Below, piece by piece: positions 8,460 through 14,648 of a stretch of DNA of 14,648 bases. The translations under genes and the position numbers were made by a program. The stretch comes from Microcaldota archaeon (GTDB lineage Archaea > Micrarchaeota > Micrarchaeia > Micrarchaeales > CABMGC01), in assembly GCA_021792235.1 (NCBI GenBank), contig JAJYVC010000027.1, positions 1 through 14,648 on the forward strand, in the 5' to 3' direction. Positions within the stretch are counted from its first letter, which is position 1. Every line of letters begins with the position of its first letter. The notes beneath the pieces were generated by a model. It saw nothing but the letters and a program-made list of their open reading frames with translations. It did no database searches and had not been told where the DNA came from.

Positions 8460-10631
8460 TTATACTATCAGGCTGCCTATGTTGCCTACAAGGGTCTGGT
8501 AGGCTTCGCAGGCAGTCCAGGCGCGGGGCTCTTTTCCTTCTCTTATCAGCTTCCTTGCTTCCTCCGCCTCCGCACTGCGCCATACCTTGGTCAAATCATA
8601 ACCGACATCGCGCATGTTGCCTATCTTCCTGTCCCACATTATTGAAGGAAACACATTTCCGTAGCTGTCCATGAATAATGATGCATCCAAGCTTCTGCCC
8701 TTCATCGGAGAGTTGCCGGTCATTACGTAATAGCTTAGCCACTTCAGAAATGCGTTCTCTATTATTGGTATGGCACCAAGCCTGAAGCTCCTCATGGCGA
8801 GGAACTGCTTAAGCTCGCTGGCCTGCACCAGCCCGGAAGACTTCAGGCCCATCTGTGAGTTCTTGTAGTATATATCTGAGGTCTGCGCGGCGTTCACGTG
8901 GAAATCGTTAGCAGTAACCCATGGAAGCTCATCCCTTACCTTCTGGACCGTGCTTAGCAGCTGACCCTCGTTGAACTTACTCATCGTGTACCCAAAGACG
9001 AAGAAGAGGTTACCATGCCGGCGCTGGAGCTCCTTGAGCCTTCTTGCCATTCCCATCGCCCTGTCAAAATTGCCAGGTATGCCTCGGATCCGGTCATGAA
9101 GCTCACGGTATCCGTCAAGGCTTATAGTTATCGATACCTTTGGTATTCCAAGCTTCAGTATCTCCTCTATCTTGCCTGCAACCATATCCTGATTGCATAG
9201 GGAGTTGGTGGGCATCGTGAGCACATACAGACCTTTTGAGAAATCGTTGAACGCCCTCACTATATCCACTATGTCGCTTCTCAGAAACGGCTCTCCTCCA
9301 GTTATTTCTATCCATTTGAAGTAGTTGTTCTTCTTTGCGAACTCCCTTACCTCATCTATGGTGAGTTCCCCGGTGGGCTTTATCTGCCATATGTTACAAT
9401 TATGTACTACTGCATTTGATACCAGATAAGTGTTATCGCTAGTTTCTATATTGTGCACCGTTCCCTCATATTGAAATGAACTGATCTTCCTTATTGGTCT
9501 TACAAAATAATTGCCAATACGCTTTGAATACGTTATTCCTGGGGTTCTTGAATATTTTATTATGTAAACATCGTGAGCATGGATTGGTTTGTCATAAAAC
9601 ATTTTCGTCCCTTCTTTCTTTACAATGGATATGTTTGCCATAATTCCTAATGAGGCATAAGCAAGTTGAAGTTGCAGAGCGAGCGTCTTTGAGACGGTTG
9701 AACCGATAAAGGCATCACCATCCCAATGTCCGTCGCCTTCTTCCCAGCCTTTTATGAATGACCTAAGTACTGATTCATCTTTATTGAGCAGAATAAAATC
9801 AGGCATTTTTTTGTTCAGAGCTCCTTTTCCACACCATTCTACAAGTGCTCTTGAAATAACGTGAGAACTCAGACAACAGGTAGTGCAGTTGTTTTTCTCT
9901 GTTTTAGTAACAGAGTATCCCAATCGATTTGCAATTTTTTCTACACGATCATGAAGATTTATCTCTGTTACATTAAAGTTGAATCTTGCCCCATTAGAAG
10001 AGAAGTAACCTTCTGCAGCGTAAATACCCAAAAGCCACGCAGTTTCAGAGTCTAGTGGAAAATTAAGCGAATATCCTTTTGCCTTTGAAATAGCAATGCC
10101 TCTGCCTTTGTTAAACGGCTTTAAATCAAGCTCTCTTACATACATCGTTCTTTCTAGGATAGGCGTACATAGATAGTCGCCATCAGTAACAGTACCTTTT
10201 CTAATAATATCCTTTGCTTCTTTCCAGATTGGCTTTCCAAAATCGTAATTATGATAATATTTTGTGTTTCCTGCAGAGCTTTTCGTATGTCTTGTGGTTT
10301 TTGGGCGCATTATCAGCAGTGGATGCTCTGGAGTAATTTCTATTGGTAATAGTCCGGATGCCTTTATTCTAAGTAACTTTCCAGAATATGGCCTTGAAAA
10401 GGTTTGCGATACTTCATTCAGCCCTCGGGATCCTACGGCATGATTGCCAACACACACATTTGAAATCGAGATGTTGTCTCCGAGTATAACTTCATCAGGC
10501 TTAACACATGTAAGGCAGCGGCTCTGGCAGGCATACGTTATTGAGAATGTCAGCTTGTATGGCCTGTCCAGGCTTGTGAAGTTGCTTTTAAGCGCAGTCA
10601 GGCCTAGGCCCACCAATTTTCCGGAGTTCAT
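8460..10631 (-). CDS. Radical SAM enzyme interrupted by an intein
   Basis: The 723-codon reading frame encodes a radical SAM protein of 353 residues after removal of a 370-residue intein. The spliced protein has the CxxxCxxC motif that holds the [4Fe-4S] cluster: C35, C39 and the Cys at precursor position 412. The SAM-binding TGGEP follows at precursor residues 444-448, then ISLDGYRELHDRIRG (502-516), typical of the PqqE/MoaA-like branch. The C-terminus (657-715) has the shape of a SPASM-like domain: DSYGNVFPS, WDRKIGNMRD and AWTACEAYQ. It has only one cysteine there (C708), so a complete auxiliary cluster is unlikely. There is no peptide substrate gene nearby. The next two genes modify sugars, so the substrate may be a sugar or glycan precursor, but this is inference. 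ATG at 10631 is preceded by a TATA box 36 bases upstream. Confidence 0.9.
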   Translation of the reverse strand: MNSGKLVGLGLTALKSNFTSLDRPYKLTFSITYACQSRCLTCVKPDEVILGDNISISNVCVGNHAVGSRGLNEVSQTFSRPYSGKLLRIKASGLLPIEITPEHPLLIMRPKTTRHTKSSAGNTKYYHNYDFGKPIWKEAKDIIRKGTVTDGDYLCTPILERTMYVRELDLKPFNKGRGIAISKAKGYSLNFPLDSETAWLLGIYAAEGYFSSNGARFNFNVTEINLHDRVEKIANRLGYSVTKTEKNNCTTCCLSSHVISRALVEWCGKGALNKKMPDFILLNKDESVLRSFIKGWEEGDGHWDGDAFIGSTVSKTLALQLQLAYASLGIMANISIVKKEGTKMFYDKPIHAHDVYIIKYSRTPGITYSKRIGNYFVRPIRKISSFQYEGTVHNIETSDNTYLVSNAVVHNCNIWQIKPTGELTIDEVREFAKKNNYFKWIEITGGEPFLRSDIVDIVRAFNDFSKGLYVLTMPTNSLCNQDMVAGKIEEILKLGIPKVSITISLDGYRELHDRIRGIPGNFDRAMGMARRLKELQRRHGNLFFVFGYTMSKFNEGQLLSTVQKVRDELPWVTANDFHVNAAQTSDIYYKNSQMGLKSSGLVQASELKQFLAMRSFRLGAIPIIENAFLKWLSYYVMTGNSPMKGRSLDASLFMDSYGNVFPSIMWDRKIGNMRDVGYDLTKVWRSAEAEEARKLIREGKEPRAWTACEAYQTLVGNIGSLIV
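9399..10508 (-). mobile_element. Intein with LAGLIDADG homing endonuclease in the radical SAM gene
   Basis: Residues 42-411 of the precursor (370 residues) form a canonical intein. Block A begins at Cys42 (CVKPDEVILGD). Block B is ITPEHPLL with T100 and H103. The endonuclease motifs are LLGIYAAEGY (200-209, acidic residue E207) and FIKGWEEGDG (292-301, acidic residue D300). Block F is YEGTVHNIETSDNTYLV (388-404), and block G ends VVHN with H410 and N411, followed by Cys412 as the +1 nucleophile. Splicing residues and both endonuclease acids are present, so the element looks active. It is visibly more AT-rich than its host: 20 of 60 G+C in line 9481-9540 against 35 of 60 in 9001-9060, consistent with horizontal arrival. 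C249, C252 and C253 form a CxxCC cluster within the endonuclease domain. The insertion point falls on the third iron-sulfur cysteine of the host enzyme. Confidence 0.95.
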
Positions 10632-10662
10632 CGTATCTAGCAGTCAAGATATTAGATTAGTC

Positions 10663-10670
10663 TTATATAA
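10663..10670. promoter_or_regulatory. Palindromic TATA element between the divergent radical SAM and giant surface protein genes
   Basis: The sequence ttatataa is its own reverse complement and lies in the 57-base gap between the two divergent genes. Its centre is about 36 bases from the radical SAM ATG (10631) and about 23 or 32 bases from the two candidate ATGs of the plus-strand gene (10689, 10698). One element could recruit TBP for both directions. Confidence 0.5.
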
Positions 10671-10688
10671 ATTACCTTTGATTGTATT

Positions 10689-13600
10689 ATGGGGTTCATG
10701 GCGAAACATGGTAAGTTGCCACGGGGGTTGGCAGGTCAGTCTGCTCTTGAGTTCATATTCAACTACGCGTGGGCATTCATAATAATAGCCATTGTTCTGG
10801 GAGCAATCATATACCTGAGCACGCTTCCCAGCACCATCATACCCACACAGTGCTACTTCGGCTACGGTATAAGCTGCAAGGGCATGACCATAGGCTCTCT
10901 GAACGGTGTGACGCACATAAACATGATCTTCATAAACGCGCAGCCTTACGATATAGTAGGCCCGACAAATGCAATATTTGATATCTCCGGTTACGGACCG
11001 ATAACTGCAACCTGCAATCCCTCCAATGCAATATCCGGTGGCGCGATACTATGCGGAGGGGGCGCCTCTGAAAGCATATCGACTACTACCCTGATCTCAG
11101 GCACAATGACTGTTAATACAGAGGTCTGCCTTACCGGAACATCAAGCAATTGCCAGAGTACAAGACCCACTACATACATAGGCAACTTCAGTGGATATGT
11201 TGGAGGCACGACGAGCAACCTGCCAACAAACGTGCTGCTGCTTGTCTCCTCCCAGAACACAAATGCAGGAACAGAAGTAACGCTCACTGCAGAAGCCACG
11301 ATACTTGGACTTCCTGTGCAGGGTGGTACCGTGTCATTCTCAACAAACATGCCTGCATATTCGACTGTGGCACCTGAATACGCGCTTACTAGCGATAATG
11401 GTAATGCGATTTCCTACTTTACTGCATCGGCAGGCGGAAGCTACGAAGTAAACGCGATGTTTGCCGGATTGGTGTCTTCTAATGTCATAACTGTTACAGG
11501 CCCGCCGCAGAACCCGTACACGAGCGCTTCATCTACAATCCCGACCTCGAGCAGTTCTACAAGCACTATACCTGCATCGTCCACCAGCACGACAACAATA
11601 CCCGAACAGCAGATAAAGTACGTGCCAGTCACAATAAGCAACAATCCGCTGCCGTTCAACTCGGTGCCGATAACTATCACAAATCCTGCTCTAGTAGAGT
11701 ATTACACAATACTGACTGTGCAAAACCGTCAGACCATCGCTACTCCTGCACCGTTCCAGCAGGAACTGCAGATAGACAGCGCAGCATATTCTTCTTATAT
11801 AAATCCGCAGTGGAGCAATGTTGAGTTCACCTCAGGCGCACCTGCAAATTCAGGCGGAACTGTACTTCAGGCATGGGTTGAGAGCGGAAACACAAATACT
11901 GCAACTTCTACAGTAGTTTGGGTGAAGCTTCCTAATGGGATAGCTGCACAAAGCAGCATGCAAGTGTACATGAACTTCATGCCGTACAACGTGATGTCAG
12001 ATACCGGCCCTACCGGGGAGGCTCCGCAGCTGAGCACAAACTACGGATCAGAGGATAATGGCCAATACGTGTTCGAACAGTATGGCGGTGGCGGACCAAA
12101 CGGATGGAACTCATTCACATTTGTAGGAGGTTCTTGGTCTGATCTAGGACCATATAATTTGTATCCTACAGCGCTTACGCAAACATCATCTGCAAGCATC
12201 GCCGGGTCTGACGGTGGACCTACTGCACTTATTGAGGGAACTAGCTATCCGGCAAGCGGAAGCTATGTCATCGAAGAGGCGTTCAGCTTCACTGCAGTCA
12301 GCGGACAGACGCCCGCAAGGACAGGGATAATAACAGTGGCTACTCCGACATCCAATCCGGACACTTTTGGCTATAGGTTTATGATTCCTGCCTATGGCAT
12401 GGCCTTCCTGAATGATTATGTTAGCTGGGTTCAACTCAATAGCTATGGTGGTTCTGGTTCAACTCCGTATACTATGCAGATAACAGATAATGCAGGATAC
12501 TGGAGCGGAAACCTCTATTCTGGATACGGTGTGTCTAGTAGTCCCATTACGTCATTGTCTTCATCACCAATATATTATGTAACTAATAATTATGAGGGTC
12601 AATCATCAGGTTATGTTGGCATATCTGCCTCTTACTGCGGATCGCCTTGCGATGCAAACCCTGTGACTGTACAATGGTTCAGGATGCGTGCACTGCCGCC
12701 TGCAGATATCATGCCTTCCTGCACCTCTGGATGCAGCAGCGCAGGAAGCATCAGTACAGTAAATATTAATGTGGCAACTCCTGCGCCGTTCCAGCAGATG
12801 CTAACAATAGACAGCGCGCAGTTCTCGCAGTACATAAACTCGCAGTGGAGCAATGTTGAGTTCACCTCAGGCGCACCTGCAAATTCAGGCGGAACTGTAC
12901 TTCAGGCATGGGTTGAGAGCGGGGCGAGCAACAGCGCGACATCTACAGTAGTATGGGTTAATCTGCCTAGTGGCATACCTGGAGGAGGGAGCGCTACAAT
13001 ATACATGAACTTCATGCCATACAACGTGATGTCCAATACTGGCCCTACTGGTGAAGCGCCAGAAATAAGTTCCGCAGATGGGAGCGGATATGCTACTTTC
13101 GATAACGGTGCGTTGGTATTCAACTACTATACTAATTTTGCAGGAACAGCTATGCCTAGCGGATGGAATACGGCAGAAACATCAGGCCTAAACGTTAACA
13201 ACGGAGTAAGCTTTACGGGTGCTTCTACCGGGGGCAATGCCGCACAGATTGTCTATACAACGGCCGTCTCTGAACCATTTGCAATGGATGCATATTTATA
13301 TAGTGGACCAAGCACCAACAACCCTACAATCTCACTCCAATACGTAAATACGTACGGATCGGCATTTTCATCAGGATATACGTCTTATCAGCAAGTTGGT
13401 TCAAGTACGGGTTGCACTGGCCAATACAACAACATAATTAAATGGTCGTCATCTACAGCAAATAATTGCTTCATAACTTCAGCAACTACTGTTCCGGTTT
13501 CGAGCTACGGAATAAGCACCTTGATGGTAGGTGACGGTGTGTACACAAAGTCTGAGCCCATAGTGTCCATGTGGAATTACGGGGACTATGTTGCAGGTAT

Positions 13601-14648
13601 AGATGGCTCTTACAACAATTATTACCCTGCAGTTGGAAGCTGGTGGAATGACAAGACCACGTACATTGAATGGTTTAGGTTGCGTGCATATCCTCCATAT
13701 GGAAATATGCCTTCTGCAAGCGTCGGATCTTCTGTTAGCTCCGGATCACTTTCTATTGCCACTCCTGCGCCGTTCCAGCAGGAGCTGCAGATCCCATCGT
13801 ATCTTTTCAATGGAGCTAACGAGATAGATTCAAATTGGGGGAATGTTGAATTTACATCTGGAGGGCCGTTAGGCACTGGAACGGCGCTGCAGGCATGGGT
13901 TGAGAACAGCCCTGCTAACAATGCTGCTGATACGGTAGTATGGGTAAACCTGCCTAATGGCATACCTGGAGGAGGGAGCGCCACAATATACATGAACTTC
14001 CTTCCTTCGAACATAATGACACAATCAGGTCCAACCGGAGAGGCACCGGAGCTAAGCAGCACGTACGGCGAATATGACAACGGCGCAGATGTATTTAACT
14101 TCTACGACAACTTCGCTGGAAAAACGATAAACTCAGGGTATACGCAGGTAACACCCTCCGGTGTTACCATAACTCAGAATAACGGCGTTACCATCTCCAC
14201 AAGCTCTTCTGTAGGATATGGTGGATTGATATACACCACAGGCTTCACCCCGCCTTTCGTGTATGATGCTGACGTAACATCTGTTAGCGGAGTTGCTGCA
14301 GGAATGATGCTCCAGATCGGCAATACTTATTCAGGCCTTGGAGCTTTGGGTTATGGATTTAACTACTGGGGCGGAAGTGTTGAATATGGCACAATGGAAG
14401 GAGGATTTTCTGCTCCGCAGAACCCCAACCTCCAGATTGGTACAGGGGTAATGAGCATGGCTTGGGCATCTTCATCGTCGCAGATATACTACAAGAATTA
14501 TGGCAGTGGGACTGCAGGTTCGCAGACTATATTGGGGTTTCCGAGCACCATGTACCTGTCCCTTGGAGAATATTACGATTCTCCATCAAGCTCGATATCA
14601 GTGCAATGGATTCGCACAAGGGCGTATCCTCCTGGGGGAGTCATGCCG
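10689..14648 (+). CDS. Giant pilin-signal surface protein with Ig-like and DUF2341/ConA-like repeats, partial (C-terminus beyond right edge)
   Basis: I read 1,320 codons without a stop to the window end. Residues 12-45 form a class III (type IV pilin-like) signal: a basic leader (KHGKLPRGLAG), then QSALEF with Glu at +5, then a hydrophobic stretch of about 20 residues. A prepilin peptidase would cut after G16. Residues 46-180 are a small-residue-rich domain with cysteines, including C55 and C63. Residues 181-271 resemble a bacterial Ig-like domain (VQGGTVSFSTN, GSYEVNAMFAG). A Ser/Thr/Pro-rich linker spans about 277-308 and is a plausible O-glycosylation region. From 351 on come three repeats of about 300-326 residues, each DUF2341-like followed by a concanavalin/LamG-like half. 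The architecture suggests a membrane-anchored or pilus-assembled adhesin. ATG 10698 is an alternative start that fits the TATA spacing slightly better. Confidence 0.85.
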   Translation, partial: MGFMAKHGKLPRGLAGQSALEFIFNYAWAFIIIAIVLGAIIYLSTLPSTIIPTQCYFGYGISCKGMTIGSLNGVTHINMIFINAQPYDIVGPTNAIFDISGYGPITATCNPSNAISGGAILCGGGASESISTTTLISGTMTVNTEVCLTGTSSNCQSTRPTTYIGNFSGYVGGTTSNLPTNVLLLVSSQNTNAGTEVTLTAEATILGLPVQGGTVSFSTNMPAYSTVAPEYALTSDNGNAISYFTASAGGSYEVNAMFAGLVSSNVITVTGPPQNPYTSASSTIPTSSSSTSTIPASSTSTTTIPEQQIKYVPVTISNNPLPFNSVPITITNPALVEYYTILTVQNRQTIATPAPFQQELQIDSAAYSSYINPQWSNVEFTSGAPANSGGTVLQAWVESGNTNTATSTVVWVKLPNGIAAQSSMQVYMNFMPYNVMSDTGPTGEAPQLSTNYGSEDNGQYVFEQYGGGGPNGWNSFTFVGGSWSDLGPYNLYPTALTQTSSASIAGSDGGPTALIEGTSYPASGSYVIEEAFSFTAVSGQTPARTGIITVATPTSNPDTFGYRFMIPAYGMAFLNDYVSWVQLNSYGGSGSTPYTMQITDNAGYWSGNLYSGYGVSSSPITSLSSSPIYYVTNNYEGQSSGYVGISASYCGSPCDANPVTVQWFRMRALPPADIMPSCTSGCSSAGSISTVNINVATPAPFQQMLTIDSAQFSQYINSQWSNVEFTSGAPANSGGTVLQAWVESGASNSATSTVVWVNLPSGIPGGGSATIYMNFMPYNVMSNTGPTGEAPEISSADGSGYATFDNGALVFNYYTNFAGTAMPSGWNTAETSGLNVNNGVSFTGASTGGNAAQIVYTTAVSEPFAMDAYLYSGPSTNNPTISLQYVNTYGSAFSSGYTSYQQVGSSTGCTGQYNNIIKWSSSTANNCFITSATTVPVSSYGISTLMVGDGVYTKSEPIVSMWNYGDYVAGIDGSYNNYYPAVGSWWNDKTTYIEWFRLRAYPPYGNMPSASVGSSVSSGSLSIATPAPFQQELQIPSYLFNGANEIDSNWGNVEFTSGGPLGTGTALQAWVENSPANNAADTVVWVNLPNGIPGGGSATIYMNFLPSNIMTQSGPTGEAPELSSTYGEYDNGADVFNFYDNFAGKTINSGYTQVTPSGVTITQNNGVTISTSSSVGYGGLIYTTGFTPPFVYDADVTSVSGVAAGMMLQIGNTYSGLGALGYGFNYWGGSVEYGTMEGGFSAPQNPNLQIGTGVMSMAWASSSSQIYYKNYGSGTAGSQTILGFPSTMYLSLGEYYDSPSSSISVQWIRTRAYPPGGVMP
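11739..12716 (+). repeat. Protein repeat 1 of the surface protein (DUF2341-like plus ConA-like)
   Basis: Residues 351-676. The repeat opens with ATPAPFQQELQI and continues with WSNVEFTSG, AWVESGN and VVWVKLPNGI, then MNFMPYNVMS and TGPTGEAPQLS. The second half is less conserved and closes with VQWFRMRALPPADIMPS, the shape of a LamG/concanavalin-like edge. It also contains a Cys pair near its end (YCGSPC) not seen in repeat 3. Confidence 0.75.
11806..11887 (+). repeat. 82-bp exact direct repeat, copy 1
   Basis: This segment is identical base for base to 12841-12922, 1,035 bases downstream. It encodes the QWSNVEFTSGAPANSG and following region of repeat 1. Flanking sequence differs immediately on both sides, so identity is local. 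Confidence 0.9.
12774..13712 (+). repeat. Protein repeat 2 of the surface protein
   Basis: Residues 696-1008. It opens ATPAPFQQMLTI and has the same order of motifs as repeat 1: QWSNVEFTSG, AWVESG, VVWVNLPSGI, YMNFMPYNVMS and TGPTGEAPEIS. The second half contains FNYYTNFAG and ends IEWFRLRAYPPYGNMPS. The first half closely resembles repeat 1 at its start and repeat 3 around 12972-13012. Confidence 0.75.
12841..12922 (+). repeat. 82-bp exact direct repeat, copy 2
   Basis: Identical to 11806-11887. Perfect conservation including synonymous positions, inside repeats that are otherwise diverged, indicates recent exchange rather than protein-level constraint alone. Confidence 0.9.
13758..14648 (+). 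repeat. Protein repeat 3 of the surface protein (to window edge)
   Basis: Residues 1024-1320. It opens ATPAPFQQELQIPS and has NVEFTSGG, AWVENS and VVWVNLPNGI, then MNFLPSNIMT and SGPTGEAPELS. The second half has FNFYDNFAGKTI, the typical DUF2341-to-ConA junction, and ends VQWIRTRAYPPGGVMP at the edge. The match to earlier repeat ends suggests that the repeat is complete and that the protein continues beyond it. Confidence 0.75.

Noticed and set aside
9399..10508. Possible group I or II intron instead of an intein
   Set aside because: The reading frame runs straight through the insert and carries intein blocks A, B, F and G with Cys1, His-Asn and Cys+1.
10991..14080. Several minus-strand frames of 73-152 residues under the giant surface gene
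   Set aside because: They recur because the plus-strand repeats recur, and they are antisense to one uninterrupted plus-strand frame with clear protein repeats.
11739..14648. CRISPR-like or other noncoding repeat array
   Set aside because: The repeat period is about 1 kb, within one reading frame; the units are protein domains.

Overview
The window reads as archaeal chromosome, most likely from a DPANN lineage close to Micrarchaeota. Three things point there: archaeal-type EF-1A and leucyl-tRNA synthetase; TATA-box promoters with little or no leader before many genes; and a very long surface protein whose start carries an archaeal class III (pilin-type) signal of the GQSALEF form, followed by DUF2341-like repeats. 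The phylum is an inference from family resemblance, not a computed result.

Layout. Positions 1-1154 (minus) hold the translation factor EF-1A, cut by the left edge. A small two-helix membrane protein follows (1296-1571, minus), then a tRNA-Gln(CUG) (1787-1859, minus) that diverges from a site-2-type membrane metalloprotease (1915-2634, plus). The protease converges, with a single base between stop codons, on leuS (2636-5491, minus). Upstream of leuS, on the same strand, lie a GT4 glycosyltransferase (5523-6674), a NodU/TobZ-type O-carbamoyltransferase (6671-8383 or 8392, overlapping the glycosyltransferase by ATGA) and a radical SAM enzyme (8460-10631). Divergent from the radical SAM gene, a gene on the plus strand opens at 10689 and is still open at the window end: at least 1,320 codons of a giant surface protein.

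The most striking feature is a 370-residue intein (9399-10508) inside the radical SAM gene. It sits exactly at the third cysteine of the CxxxCxxC iron-sulfur motif. Cys1 of the intein takes the place of that third cysteine in the precursor, and the Cys+1 left after splicing restores it. The intein has both LAGLIDADG motifs and is visibly more AT-rich than its host gene. Splicing and [4Fe-4S] binding would therefore compete for the same position, which suggests cluster-sensitive splicing.

The radical SAM, carbamoyltransferase and glycosyltransferase genes look like a small module that modifies a cell-surface glycan or other small molecule. They lie back to back with the giant adhesin-like protein, probably around one AT-rich promoter region. 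The adhesin has a pilin-type N-terminus, an Ig-like domain, a Ser/Thr-rich linker and at least three DUF2341 plus concanavalin-like repeats. Two repeats share an exact 82-bp stretch, evidence of recent exchange between them.
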